Positions 44,757-53,579 are shown, counted from the first letter of the stretch. The stretch: DNA of 64,000 nt from Streptomyces sp. NBC_00285 (GCF_036174265.1 NZ_CP108055.1:1922001-1986000), one strand, 5' to 3'. The notes: a model not told the origin generated them from the letters alone. Made by a program: numbers and translations.

Positions 44757-45520
44757 CCTCGCCGATACGCCACCCCTACCTCGACCATCCCGGCCCCATC
44801 CCCTTCGCCCACCGGGGCGGGGCGGCGGACGGGCTCGAGAACACCGCGTTCCAGTTCCGGCGGGCGATCGAGGCGGGCTACCGATATCTGGAGACGGACG
44901 TCCACGCGACGGCGGACGGCAAGCTGGTCGCCTTCCACGACGCGACGCTGGACCGGGTGACCGACGGCGCGGGCCGGATAGCCGACCTGCGCTGGGCGGT
45001 CATAGAACGCGCGCGTGTGGCGGGCAAGGAGCCCGTACCGCTCTTCGAGGAGCTCCTGGAGACCTTCCCCGAAGCGCGCTGGAACGTCGACGTCAAGGCC
45101 GAACCCGCTCTCCGGCCACTCCTGGACCTCATCGAGCGCACCGGCGCCTGGGACCGGATCTGTGTCGGCTCTTTCTCGGAGGCACGGGTGATGCGCGCCC
45201 AGCGGCTGGCCGGGCCGCGCCTGGCGACGTCGTACGGCACCCGGGGCGTGCTCAACCTGCGGCTGCGCTCATGGGGCGTGCCGGCGACGCTGCGCCGCTC
45301 GGCCGTCGCCGCCCAGGTGCCCGAGGCCCAGTCCGGCATCCAGGTGGTCGACCACCGGTTCGTGCGCACCGCCCACGCGCGCGGGCTCCAGGTGCACGTG
45401 TGGACCGTCAACGAACCCGATCGCATGCACCGGCTCCTGGACCTGGGAGTCGATGGCATCATGACCGATCACATCGACACACTGCGCAAGGTCATGGAGG
45501 ACCGGGGCATCTGGGTCTGA
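44753..45520 (+). CDS. glycerophosphodiester phosphodiesterase
   Basis: 255 aa, cytoplasmic GDPD. The catalytic set is visible: FAHRGG (first His), ENTAFQFRRA, ETDVHAT (metal-binding Glu/Asp) and FHDATLDRVTDG (second His), with VHVWTVNEPD and LGVDGIMTDH at the C-terminus. It hydrolyses glycerophosphodiesters to glycerol-3-phosphate and an alcohol. The GTG start overlaps the stop of the YczE-like gene, so the two are coupled. Confidence 0.94.
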   Translation: MTSPIRHPYLDHPGPIPFAHRGGAADGLENTAFQFRRAIEAGYRYLETDVHATADGKLVAFHDATLDRVTDGAGRIADLRWAVIERARVAGKEPVPLFEELLETFPEARWNVDVKAEPALRPLLDLIERTGAWDRICVGSFSEARVMRAQRLAGPRLATSYGTRGVLNLRLRSWGVPATLRRSAVAAQVPEAQSGIQVVDHRFVRTAHARGLQVHVWTVNEPDRMHRLLDLGVDGIMTDHIDTLRKVMEDRGIWV

Positions 45521-45583
45521 CCCCCGTCCGGCCCGTCCCTCCCCCGGCCCGCGCACGGCATTCACGGGGAAGCGAGGGCACGG

Positions 45584-46939
45584 GTGGGCACCGACACCGT
45601 GCGGGCGGGCTCGGCGGACGAGGCCACCGAGCGGCGGCGCGAGCAGCGCGGCTGGTACTTCTACGACTGGGCGTGCTCCGTCTACTCGACGAGCGTGCTC
45701 ACCGTGTTCCTCGGCCCCTATCTGACCTCGGTCGCCAAGAACGCGGCGGACGCGGACGGCTACGTCCATCCGCTGGGGATCCCGGTGCGCGCCGGCTCCT
45801 TCTTCGCGTACTCGGTGTCCCTGTCGGTGATCGTCGCCGTGCTGGTGATGCCCCTGGTGGGCGCCGCCGCCGACCGCTCCGGCCGCAAGAAACCCCTGCT
45901 GGCCGCTGCCGCGTACACCGGGGCCGCCGCGACGACCGCCATGTTCTTCCTCGGCGGCGAGCGGTATCTCCTCGGCGGGGTCCTGCTGATCGTCGCGAAC
46001 GCCGCGCAGTCCGTGGCGACCATGCTCTACAACTCCTACCTCCCGCAGATCGCCCCGCCCGAGGAACGCGACGCGGTCTCCTCCAAGGGCTGGGCGTTCG
46101 GCTACGCGGCGGGCTCGCTGGTCCTGGTCGGGAATCTCGTCCTCTACACCGGCCACGAGTCCTTCGGCCTCTCCGAAGGCGCGGCGGTCCGCATCTGCCT
46201 GGCCTCCGCGGGGCTGTGGTGGGGCGCCTTCGCCGTGGTCCCGCTACGACGGCTGCGGGACCGCCGTGCCACCCCTGAGCGCCCGAAGGAGTCGACCGCC
46301 CCCGGCTTCCGGCAGTTGGCGGCCACCGTCCGCGACATGCGCCGCCACCCGCTCACCCTCGCCTTCCTGCTCGCGTACCTCATCTACAACGACGGCATCC
46401 AGACCGTGATCTCCCAGGCCTCGATCTACGGCTCCGAGGAGCTGGATCTCGAACAGTCGACCCTCATCACGGCCGTGCTCATGGTCCAGGTGCTGGCGGT
46501 GGCGGGGGCGCTCGCGCTCGGGCGACTCGCCCGGGCGTACGGGGCCAAACGCACGATCCTCGGCTCACTGGTCGCCTGGGCGGCGGTCCTCGGGGCCGGA
46601 TACTTCCTGCCCGCCGGCGCGCCCGGGTGGTTCTTCGTCCTGGCCGCCGGGATCGGGCTCGTGCTCGGCGGCAGTCAGGCCCTGTCCCGCTCCCTGTTCT
46701 CGCATCTCGTCCCGCCGGGCAAGGAGGCCGAATACTTCTCGGCATACGAGATGAGCGACCGGGGCATGAGCTGGCTGGGCCCGCTCCTGTTCGGGATCAC
46801 CTACCAGCTGACGGGAAGTTACCGGGACGCGATCATCTCGTTGGTGGTCTTCTTCGTCATCGGATTCGTGCTGCTCGCACGGGTTCCGGTGGGGCGGGCG
46901 ATCAACGACGCGGGCAATCCGGTACCGGAAAGGATTTAG
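45584..46939 (+). CDS. MFS transporter, UMF1-like family
   Basis: 451 aa, GTG start with GAGGG upstream, 12 membrane segments. It opens with RGWYFYDWACSVYSTSVLTV, close to the WxxYDWANSAY opening of UMF1/Atg22-like transporters. A basic loop, ADRSGRKKPLL, follows TM2, and GGSQALSRSLFSHLVPPGKE lies near TM11, also typical. The substrate is unknown. It lies 63 bp after the GDPD gene and may be co-transcribed. Confidence 0.9.
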   Translation: MGTDTVRAGSADEATERRREQRGWYFYDWACSVYSTSVLTVFLGPYLTSVAKNAADADGYVHPLGIPVRAGSFFAYSVSLSVIVAVLVMPLVGAAADRSGRKKPLLAAAAYTGAAATTAMFFLGGERYLLGGVLLIVANAAQSVATMLYNSYLPQIAPPEERDAVSSKGWAFGYAAGSLVLVGNLVLYTGHESFGLSEGAAVRICLASAGLWWGAFAVVPLRRLRDRRATPERPKESTAPGFRQLAATVRDMRRHPLTLAFLLAYLIYNDGIQTVISQASIYGSEELDLEQSTLITAVLMVQVLAVAGALALGRLARAYGAKRTILGSLVAWAAVLGAGYFLPAGAPGWFFVLAAGIGLVLGGSQALSRSLFSHLVPPGKEAEYFSAYEMSDRGMSWLGPLLFGITYQLTGSYRDAIISLVVFFVIGFVLLARVPVGRAINDAGNPVPERI

Positions 46940-47024
46940 CGTTCAACACGAAAGCGCTGTAGTGTACGCGTTTGGCCTGCCAGGCGTACCGTTACTGCGC
47001 GTCAAAGATGCCGAACACTGGGTG

Positions 47025-47042
47025 ACATCTACTAGCAGATGT
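47025..47042. promoter_or_regulatory. small inverted repeat upstream of rbpA
   Basis: ACATCT (47025-47030) and AGATGT (47037-47042) flank six bases; GTGAC occurs as a direct repeat around it. It lies about 165 bp upstream of rbpA and could be an operator for a second promoter. Function is unproven. Confidence 0.3.
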
Positions 47043-47118
47043 GACAAACCGGGCACTGGTGGGTACAACAAGGGGCGGCTACGACGGCGACGCGTTGCCC
47101 GGGACGGGACCCGGAACG

Positions 47119-47144
47119 GGAATCTTTACCGCCGACCGGACGTT
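47119..47144 (+). promoter_or_regulatory. SigR-type promoter of rbpA
   Basis: GGAAT (47119-47123), exactly 18 bases, then GTT (47142-47144): a perfect match to the thiol-stress sigma factor SigR consensus GGAAT-N18-GTT. rbpA is a known member of the S. coelicolor SigR regulon. The start point would fall about 55 bases before the rbpA ATG. Confidence 0.88.
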
Positions 47145-47205
47145 GACCGGATGACGACGACAGCGACACCTGTCCTGTGGGCGACAAGCCCGGGAGGCAC
47201 GATTC

Positions 47206-47580
47206 ATGAGTGAGCGAGCTCTTCGCGGCACGCGCCTCGTGGTGACCAGCTACGAGACGGACCGCGGCATCGACCTGGCCCCGCGCCAGGCCGTGGAGTA
47301 CGCATGCGAGAAGGGGCATCGTTTCGAGATGCCCTTCTCGGTCGAGGCGGAGATCCCGCCCGAGTGGGAGTGCAAGGTCTGCGGGGCCCAAGCACTTCTC
47401 GTGGACGGCGACGGCCCTGAGGAAAAGAAGGCCAAGCCTGCGCGTACACATTGGGACATGCTGATGGAGCGACGCACCCGAGAGGAACTCGAAGAGGTCC
47501 TTGAGGAGCGTCTGGCGGTTCTGCGTTCGGGGGCGATGAACATCGCTGTTCACCCCCGAGACAGCCGCAAGTCGGCCTGA
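47206..47580 (+). CDS. rbpA: RNA polymerase-binding protein RbpA
   Basis: 124 aa, normal for RbpA. It binds the principal sigma factor and RNA polymerase, stabilises the open complex and gives basal rifampicin tolerance in actinobacteria. The N-terminal RALRGTRLVVTSYETDRG, the zinc-binding core (CEKGHRFEMPF and CKVCGAQALLVDG) and the basic-linker/sigma-interaction helix (RTHWDMLMERRTREELEEVL) are all present. Expression is tied to disulfide stress through the SigR promoter upstream. Confidence 0.97.
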   Translation: MSERALRGTRLVVTSYETDRGIDLAPRQAVEYACEKGHRFEMPFSVEAEIPPEWECKVCGAQALLVDGDGPEEKKAKPARTHWDMLMERRTREELEEVLEERLAVLRSGAMNIAVHPRDSRKSA

Positions 47581-47604
47581 GCGGGACACAGCAGCACATA
47601 CGAG

Positions 47605-47649
47605 AAACCGCGGGCGCGGTACGTGATTCACGTACCGCGCCCGCGGTTT
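47605..47649. terminator. very strong bidirectional terminator
   Basis: A perfect 21-bp stem (47605-47625 with 47629-47649) around the 3-nt loop ATT. T runs follow on the plus strand (TTTT) and A runs precede (AAA), so it can stop both rbpA and the convergent fxsA transcript. It is the longest perfect hairpin in the window. Confidence 0.92.
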
Positions 47650-47668
47650 TCTGCTGCCCTCTGCCGGC

Positions 47669-48235
47669 TCAGCGCGTGAGCGGCGGGCGCGACCCCTGCG
47701 GGGTGTCGTCGCCCGGCTCGTCCCGGACGATGACCTCGCCCTGGACCACCTTGCCGTCGGGGCGCTGCATACGGGCCTGCTGGAAGGCGTCACCCAGGGT
47801 GCCCGGAACAGCCGCGCGCATTTTGCGGTCGAAGGTGCGCTCGGCGTAGCGGCCGACGGCCTTCTGGACGGGCGGGATCAGCAGGAGCAGGCCCACCGCG
47901 TCCGAGATCAGGCCCGGGATCATCAGGAGCAGGCCGCCCAGCATCATCAGGCCGTTGCCCCCGCTGCCGGAGCCCGACGGGGTGCCGCCCCGCTGGAGCG
48001 CCTCGTTCAGGTTCTGGAAGGCACGGCGGCCGGCCCGCTTGATCACCACCGAGCCGAGGACGAAGCCGGCGATCAGCAGCAGGAACACCGCGAACCCGCT
48101 CGCCGCGCCCGCGACCACGGTCAGCAGCCAGATCTCCAGCACCAGCCAGGCGGCGATACCCAGCGGCAGGAAGGTGCGCATACGGGAGCGGCGGGGCCGG
48201 GCGGGATACGTGGGGGTCGGAGCGCCTGTCGTCAT
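47669..48235 (-). CDS. fxsA: FxsA family membrane protein
   Basis: 188 aa. Two clusters of membrane segments (LGIAAWLVLEIWLLTVVAGA, GFAVFLLLIAGFVLGSVVIK, LMMLGGLLLMIPGLISDAVG) carry the FxsA pattern GG.LL.IPG..SD..G. In E. coli FxsA overproduction relieves phage T7 exclusion by F; the actinobacterial role is unknown. A long hydrophilic C-terminal tail is present. It is convergent with rbpA, and ppm1 lies upstream on the same strand. Confidence 0.9.
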   Translation of the reverse strand: MTTGAPTPTYPARPRRSRMRTFLPLGIAAWLVLEIWLLTVVAGAASGFAVFLLLIAGFVLGSVVIKRAGRRAFQNLNEALQRGGTPSGSGSGGNGLMMLGGLLLMIPGLISDAVGLLLLIPPVQKAVGRYAERTFDRKMRAAVPGTLGDAFQQARMQRPDGKVVQGEVIVRDEPGDDTPQGSRPPLTR

Positions 48236-48307
48236 GCGTCCAGTGTGCCTGGGCGCGGCTCAGCACGGGATAAGGAGACGATCAGCCGGGACTGTGAGGG
48301 CGTACGA

Positions 48308-49102
48308 CTAAGGCTGTGCGCGCTTTCCCCGGGCTGTGATCCGGCCGACCCGCTCCCCCACACCCCAGGTGGTGACCCGCCACAGGGCCTCCACCAGGAT
48401 GTCGCGGCTCATCTTCGAGTCGCCGAGTTCGCGCTCGACGAAGGTGATGGGCACCTCGACGACGTGGTAGCCGGCCTTGACCGCGCGGCGGGCGAGGTCG
48501 ACCTGGAAGCAGTAGCCCTGGGACGCGACGTCGTCGAGGCCGAGGCCTTCGAGGGTCTCGCGGCGGAAAGCGCGGTAACCGCCGGTGATGTCACGCAGGG
48601 GCAGGTCGAGGGCGACGCGGGAGTAGAGGCTGCCGCCGCGGGAGATGATCTCGCGGGACCTGGGCCAGTTCACGACCCGGCCGCCGGGCACCCAGCGGGA
48701 GCCGAGGACCAGGTCGGCGCTCTTGAGGGCGGTCAGCAGACGGGACAGTTCCTCGGGCTGGTGGGAGCCGTCGGCGTCCATCTCGACCAGGACGCCGTAA
48801 CCGTGCTCCAGGCCCCAGCGGAAGCCCGCGAGGTAGGCGGCGCCGAGACCTTCCTTGCCCTTGCGGTGCAGGACCTGGACGTGGTCGTCCCCGACGGCCA
48901 GTTCGTCGGCGAGCTTGCCTGTGCCGTCGGGGCTGTTGTCGTCGGCCACGAGGACGTGCGCCTCGGGGACGGCCTTGCGCACCCGGCCGACGATGGCCTT
49001 GATGTTCTCCGCCTCGTCATAGGTCGGAATGATCACCAAGGTCGTGCCGAGCGGGCCGAAACGCGTCCCCTGTGCCGTGCGGGTCCCGTCGCCGTCGTTC
49101 AC
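48308..49102 (-). CDS. ppm1: polyprenol monophosphomannose synthase
   Basis: 264 aa, GT2 family, GTG start. Motifs: VIIPTYDEAENI, VADDNSPDGTG, VEMDADGSHQPEE (DXD), and DITGGYRAFRRETL. It transfers mannose from GDP-mannose to polyprenyl phosphate, the donor for protein O-mannosylation at the membrane. In S. coelicolor Ppm1 is required for glycoprotein formation and phiC31 infection. There is no membrane domain, so the Lnt-like partner is encoded elsewhere. Confidence 0.95.
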   Translation of the reverse strand: MNDGDGTRTAQGTRFGPLGTTLVIIPTYDEAENIKAIVGRVRKAVPEAHVLVADDNSPDGTGKLADELAVGDDHVQVLHRKGKEGLGAAYLAGFRWGLEHGYGVLVEMDADGSHQPEELSRLLTALKSADLVLGSRWVPGGRVVNWPRSREIISRGGSLYSRVALDLPLRDITGGYRAFRRETLEGLGLDDVASQGYCFQVDLARRAVKAGYHVVEVPITFVERELGDSKMSRDILVEALWRVTTWGVGERVGRITARGKRAQP

Positions 49103-49507
49103 TGCTGCCCCTTCGAGTCATTGCGCAGGCGTCCACCATAATGGGCGCGGCCTGCGATGACGTGACAAGGCGTTCGTATGCTGGTGTCGTTTCCACAAGA
49201 ACGGGGTAAGAGTCCGATTTTCACCCTTGTGGAATCGCGGTCCCTGCTGCGGATGGGGGCCCGGCGCCCTTCGGGCCGACCTGGGGCCCGCTGGCTGCGG
49301 GTCGACCGAAAGCCGTTGTCTACTGAGCCCCCGGGCCCCACCCGGGTCACACCTCCCCGGCCGGACGGAACGTTCCCTCGCCGTGGCGCGAGCGCTGAGC
49401 CTGGCTCCCAGTGGCGGTGCTCCGGTGCGGTACACCGTCTGACCCAGCGGCGCTGCGACGACTCGATGGAGGTTCCCCGGTCGGGTGTCCGGTGGTGGAC
49501 CCGGCCG

Positions 49508-49538
49508 AACCTACCGGCCCCCTGCCGTCGCCTGTCAA
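49508..49538 (-). promoter_or_regulatory. possible promoter for ppm1
   Basis: On the minus strand: TTGACA (49538-49533), a 19-bp spacer, TAGGTT (49513-49508). Both hexamers fit the principal sigma factor well; the spacer is one or two bases long. Confidence 0.5.
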
Positions 49539-49546
49539 CACTCCTC

Positions 49547-49600
49547 CGACCTGCGCATCTACCACCAACGCCCTGGTCAGCGGGGAGGATGCGCAGGTCG
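49547..49600. repeat. 13-bp perfect inverted repeat upstream of ppm1
   Basis: CGACCTGCGCATC (49547-49559) and GATGCGCAGGTCG (49588-49600), 28 bases apart. The left arm ends nine bases from the -35 of the possible ppm1 promoter, and inside the loop ACCA and TGGT can also pair. It could be an operator, a cruciform or the terminator of the amidohydrolase gene that ends at 49648. Confidence 0.6.
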
Positions 49601-49647
49601 CGCGACAGGGGGCGTGCGGCCGATCGGTGCCGCGCCACCCCCGGAGA

Positions 49648-51234
49648 TCACTCGCCCGGCCCTACGAAGACGGTCCGTCCGCCGACCACGGTGCGCAGAC
49701 AGACGGGCAGGTCGAGCCCCGGCGTCAGGTCCGGAAGACCGGGGGTGCCGGAGCCGGGGTCGGTGGACCAGCGGGCGACCCGGTCGTCGGGGGCCTGCAC
49801 GATCAGTTCGCCGGTACGCCACACGGCGTAGTCGGCAGGAGCGCCGGGCACCAGGACGCCCGCGTCGTCGCGGCCCACCGCCCGCCAGCCGCCGCGGGTG
49901 TGCGCGGTGAAGGCGGCGCGCACGGAGACGCGGTGCTCGGGGGTCCGGTGGAAGGCGGCCGCGCGGACCGTGCCCCACGGGTCGAGGGGGGTGACGGGAC
50001 TGTCGGAGCCGAAGGCCAGCGGGACACCAGCCCGCAGGAGGGCCGCGAAGGGGTTCAGGCGGCCCGCCCGCTCCCGGCCCAGCCGCTGGGCGTACATGCC
50101 GTCCTCGCCGCCCCACAGGGCGTCGAAGGCGGGCTGGACGGAGGCGGTGAGGCCCAGTTCGGCGAAGGCGGCCACGGCCTCGGGGGTGAGCAGCTCGGCG
50201 TGTTCGACACGGTGCCGGGCGGCACGGACGCGGGCGAGGCCGAGCTTCTCCGCGGCGGCGCGGACGCCCGCGACGACGGTGGTCACGGCCGCGTCGCCGA
50301 TCGCGTGGAAGCCGGCCTGGAGGCCCGCCTCGGTGCAGGCGGTGACGTGGGCGGCCACGGCGGCGTCGTCCAGGTAGGCGAGCCCGGTGTGGTCGGCGTC
50401 GGTGTACGGCTCGTGCAGGCACGCGGTGTGCGAGCCGAGGGCGCCGTCCACGAAGAGGTCTCCGGCTGCGCCGACCGCGCCGAGTCGCCGGGCCTTGTCG
50501 ACGTCCTGCTCCGCCCAGTACCCGACGACCCTGGGGCCGGTCCCCTCGGCGGCCAGCCGCAGCAGACCCGTGAAGTCGTCCTCGGAGGAGATCTCGGGCC
50601 CGGCGCACTCGTGCACGGTGCCGATGCCCAGGGAGGCGGCGTGGGCCAGGGCGGCACGCTGGGCCTCGACGCGCTGGGCGGGTGTGACGGAGCCGAGGGC
50701 GGTGGCGCGGACGGCGTGGTGGGCGTCGGCGGTGAGGGGGCCGTCGAGGAGCCCCAGGGAGGTCATGTCGAGCAGTGCCGTCGTCACGACCGCCGAGTGG
50801 ACGTCGATCCGGCTCAGATACAGCGGGCGGCCGCCCGTCGCCTCGTCGAGCTCCACGCGCGTGGGCGGGCGGCCGCCGGGCCAGCGGGCGGCGTCCCACC
50901 CGTGCCCGAGCAGGACGCGGTCGCCGGGACGCGCGGTCGCGAAGTCCCGTACGAGGCTCAGGGCCGCGTCCAGGGAGGGGGCGCCGGAGAGGTCGAGGCC
51001 GGTCAGGGCGAGGCCCGTGGCGGTGGTGTGGACGTGGGCGTCGGTGAACGCGGGGGTGACCAGGGCGCCGTCCAGGTCGACGATCTCGTCGACGCCGTCC
51101 GCGAAGGCGTCCGCGGCACCTTCCGACCCCACCCAGGCGACTTGGCCTCGCTCCACGACCATCGCGGTCGCGAACGGGTCGGCGGGGCTGTGGACCTCGC
51201 CGCGGCGCAGGAGGACGGTCTTCGGTTCACTCAT
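49648..51234 (-). CDS. amidohydrolase, YtcJ-like (metal-dependent hydrolase)
   Basis: 528 aa. The family start VTPAFTDAHVHTTATGLAL carries the HxH metal site. GFHAIGDAAVTTVV and RHRVEHAELL supply further histidines, and PLAFGSDSPVTPLDPW holds the catalytic Asp. These fit the YtcJ-like amidohydrolase family, acting on cyclic amides or ureido compounds; the real substrate is unknown. The start is the ATG at 51234. It is next to an Lrp-type regulator on the same strand. Confidence 0.92.
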   Translation of the reverse strand: MSEPKTVLLRRGEVHSPADPFATAMVVERGQVAWVGSEGAADAFADGVDEIVDLDGALVTPAFTDAHVHTTATGLALTGLDLSGAPSLDAALSLVRDFATARPGDRVLLGHGWDAARWPGGRPPTRVELDEATGGRPLYLSRIDVHSAVVTTALLDMTSLGLLDGPLTADAHHAVRATALGSVTPAQRVEAQRAALAHAASLGIGTVHECAGPEISSEDDFTGLLRLAAEGTGPRVVGYWAEQDVDKARRLGAVGAAGDLFVDGALGSHTACLHEPYTDADHTGLAYLDDAAVAAHVTACTEAGLQAGFHAIGDAAVTTVVAGVRAAAEKLGLARVRAARHRVEHAELLTPEAVAAFAELGLTASVQPAFDALWGGEDGMYAQRLGRERAGRLNPFAALLRAGVPLAFGSDSPVTPLDPWGTVRAAAFHRTPEHRVSVRAAFTAHTRGGWRAVGRDDAGVLVPGAPADYAVWRTGELIVQAPDDRVARWSTDPGSGTPGLPDLTPGLDLPVCLRTVVGGRTVFVGPGE

Positions 51235-51334
51235 GGGGACAGTTTCGCAGGGAGCCCGGCGCCCCCGGGGGTGCGGGTGCACGGCCGGACTCCGCTTCGT
51301 CGCGGCTGGTCGCGGCCCTTTGGCGCAGGCTCGT

Positions 51335-51775
51335 TCAGATGCGCGGTGGCCGCGCCTCGTACGGGGTCGACAGGACCACCGTGGTCCGCGTCGACACCCC
51401 CGCGAGTGACCTCAGGCGAGCCAGCAGCTCCTCCAGCTCGTGCGGGGTCGACACCCGCACCTTGAGGATGTAGTTCTCGTCGCCCGCGACGCTGTGGCAG
51501 GCCTCGATCTCGGGTACGCCCGCCAGCCGGTCCGCGATGTCGTCCGGGGCACTGGGGTCGAACGGTTTCACCGAGATGAAGGCTGTCATGGGCAGGCCCA
51601 CCGCCCCTGGGTCGACCACCGCGGCGTACCCGCGGATCACACCACGCTGCTCGAGCCGTCGCACCCGCTGGTGCACGGCCGACGTGGACAGGCCCGTGGC
51701 CTTGCCCAGGTCCGTGTAACTCATCCGCCCGTCCTTGACGAGCAGCTGCACGATTTGTCGGTCCAGCTCCTCCAT
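51335..51775 (-). CDS. Lrp/AsnC family transcriptional regulator
   Basis: 146 aa. An N-terminal helix-turn-helix (LDRQIVQLLVKDGRMSYTDL, LSTSAVHQRVRRLEQRGVIR) is followed by a RAM effector domain (VPEIEACHSVAGDENYILKV). The ATG at 51775 lacks a Shine-Dalgarno; TAGGTT ends eight bases upstream and may give a nearly leaderless mRNA. Such regulators sense amino acids. The amidohydrolase gene downstream is a possible target. Confidence 0.93.
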   Translation of the reverse strand: MEELDRQIVQLLVKDGRMSYTDLGKATGLSTSAVHQRVRRLEQRGVIRGYAAVVDPGAVGLPMTAFISVKPFDPSAPDDIADRLAGVPEIEACHSVAGDENYILKVRVSTPHELEELLARLRSLAGVSTRTTVVLSTPYEARPPRI

Positions 51776-52042
51776 GGCGCAAGAACCTACAGTGCGTCTG
51801 ATCTCCACCGATACCTGAGCGGCCCAGGTCATGCCCGGTTCGTGATGTGACCGGGGGTCTCCTGGCTGCCGTCCGAGGGACAAAGCGAACGCGGCGGGCA
51901 TCTGCAATCGGCATGTGACGAAGGCCACACCCCTGCGCGGGCCCCGGTGATGGTCTCGTGATTACGTCCGTGACGGGACGGGAAGTGCTTGCTGTGGTCG
52001 AGGCCGCAGTGCCGTCACGGCCCAGCCCTAGGGGGAGAACCC

Positions 52043-52474
52043 ATGCAGAGTGTTAAGCGTCCTGGACGTACCGCGCCCAAGCGACTCCAGGCGGTTGTCG
52101 AGCTCGAACCGGAGGGCTTCGAGACCGACGCCCTCGACGACGAGGAGTTCGACGCGTACGACACCTTCGAGATGTACCGGGTGATCTGCCCGGACTGCGT
52201 GCAGCCCATCGCCCTGCTGGCGGACGAGGAGAAGCTGCCGGAGCACGCGCTGTGCGCTTCGCCGTGGAACCCGTTCGGTCTGACGGTCTGCACCGGCACG
52301 GGCCGCACGGCCTCCGAGGCCCGGTCGGCGGACGAGTCGGCGGAGCTTCAGGAGCAGGACACTGCGCTGCTGTTGACGCTCCCTCAGGGACTCGACTGGC
52401 GGACCCAGCCCTTCTCGCACGTCGGTGGCCGGGGCTCGCGCCCCGTGCCGGTGATACGGCGTCAGGCCGCCTGA
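52043..52474 (+). CDS. hypothetical actinobacterial protein, 143 aa
   Basis: GGGGGAGAA precedes the ATG at 52043. A basic N-terminus is followed by a very acidic stretch (EGFETDALDDEEFDAYDTFE) and a cysteine-containing core (VICPDCVQPIALLADEEKLP ... CASPWNPFGLTVC) that could bind zinc. No known family is recognised. It is divergent from the Lrp gene with 267 bp between them and convergent with the phosphotransferase-like gene. Confidence 0.85.
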   Translation: MQSVKRPGRTAPKRLQAVVELEPEGFETDALDDEEFDAYDTFEMYRVICPDCVQPIALLADEEKLPEHALCASPWNPFGLTVCTGTGRTASEARSADESAELQEQDTALLLTLPQGLDWRTQPFSHVGGRGSRPVPVIRRQAA

Positions 52475-52484
52475 GCCGCTTCGC

Positions 52485-53579
52485 TCAGTCCCAGTAGCTG
52501 CCCTGCACCATGGCTCGCAGGCTGCCGTGGTGCAGGATCAGTGTGTCCGGGTCCGCCGGTACGGCCACCTCGCCGAAGTGGGCCTGGCGGTAGGCGACGC
52601 GCAGCATGACGATCGCGTGCCGCAGTGCGGCGTAGAGCGTGAAGAAGTCCATGTCGTGCGGTGTGTGGCCGGTGAGGTCGGCGTACCGGGCCTCGATCCG
52701 GTCGCGACGCAGGAAGTCCGGCAGTCCGCGCTGGCCGAAGGCGACCGTCAGGTCCTGGAAGAAGCGGTGCAGATAGACGGTCCAGCCGAGGTCGACCTCG
52801 CGCGGGGCCGGGGCCGCCATCTCCCAGTCCAGTACGGCCACCGGGTCGAAGCCGTCGTAGATCACGTTGCCGATGCGCGCGTCGCCCCAGTTGAGGACGG
52901 GAGCGCCGGGAGCGCGCGGCCAGAGTTCCTCCAGCCGGTCGAAGGCCTGCTCGATGAGCGGTGAGCGGGCGAGTCCGTCGACCACCCAGTCGTAGTAGGC
53001 GTGTTGGGCGGTGACGTGACGGCGCAGCGTGTCGCCGTCGCCGGGCAGTGCCAGGAACTCTGCTTCCGCTGGCGGGACTTGGTCGTGCAGGCGGGCCAAC
53101 AGCCCGACCGTGGCCGCCTCCAGGTGCTCGCGCTCGGCGTCGCTCGCGGAGTGCAACCAGTTGCCCTCGTAGGTGTAGGGCATGACGTCCGGCGGCACTC
53201 GCCCCGCCACGCGTTCCATGACGAAAAAGGCCGCGCCGAGCGGGCCCGGGTCCTCTTCCAGCCACTGCACCCTCGGCACCGGCACATCCGAGAAGCGGGC
53301 CACGGTCTGCATCGTGCGGTACTGGCGGGGCATGTCGTACACCGGGAAGACCGTGTACGCCGACGGGTCCGCGGCGAGCCGCAACGCGCAGGCCCGCAGC
53401 GGCGGTTCGGGGTGCTCGATGTCGAAGAGCAGGGTCTCGCTGGACAGGCCGTTCGTGGCCGGGACGGTGACGTCGACGGCCTTTGCCCCGGGCAGCCGGG
53501 CGGCGAGCCAGGCGGTGAGGCGGTGGGTGAGCTCCTCGGGGTCGCGGGTGGTGGTGCGGGGGCGGGGTGCCGTGGCCAT
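52485..53579 (-). CDS. aminoglycoside-phosphotransferase-like protein (APH family)
   Basis: 364 aa. Kinase-like features: VMERVAGRVPPDVMPY in the hinge, the catalytic-loop motif LNWGDARIGNVIYD (Asp and Asn kept) and the metal motif VLDWEMA in place of DFG/DxD. APH-fold proteins next to acyl-CoA dehydrogenases often act in fatty-acid or steroid degradation rather than antibiotic resistance. AGGGAG lies about ten bases before the ATG at 53579. It follows the next gene (54793-53678) by 98 bp on the same strand. Confidence 0.88.
   Translation of the reverse strand: MATAPRPRTTTRDPEELTHRLTAWLAARLPGAKAVDVTVPATNGLSSETLLFDIEHPEPPLRACALRLAADPSAYTVFPVYDMPRQYRTMQTVARFSDVPVPRVQWLEEDPGPLGAAFFVMERVAGRVPPDVMPYTYEGNWLHSASDAEREHLEAATVGLLARLHDQVPPAEAEFLALPGDGDTLRRHVTAQHAYYDWVVDGLARSPLIEQAFDRLEELWPRAPGAPVLNWGDARIGNVIYDGFDPVAVLDWEMAAPAPREVDLGWTVYLHRFFQDLTVAFGQRGLPDFLRRDRIEARYADLTGHTPHDMDFFTLYAALRHAIVMLRVAYRQAHFGEVAVPADPDTLILHHGSLRAMVQGSYWD

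Larger units (their letters stand above)
49103..49647. other. 545-bp intergenic region upstream of ppm1
   Basis: No open frame here looks coding. GC-rich self-complementary stretches occur at 49258-49295. It holds a possible minus-strand promoter (49508-49538) and a 13-bp inverted repeat (49547-49600), so ppm1 may have a 5' leader of about 400 nt. Confidence 0.5.

Noticed and set aside
49178..49831. 217-aa open frame upstream of ppm1
   Set aside because: The translation has no domain-like pattern, and it runs into the 3' end of the amidohydrolase gene on the opposite strand.
52485..53579. Antibiotic resistance by aminoglycoside phosphotransferase
   Set aside because: The protein has the APH fold but a diverged hinge and catalytic loop, and lies beside lipid-type genes; resistance is unlikely.
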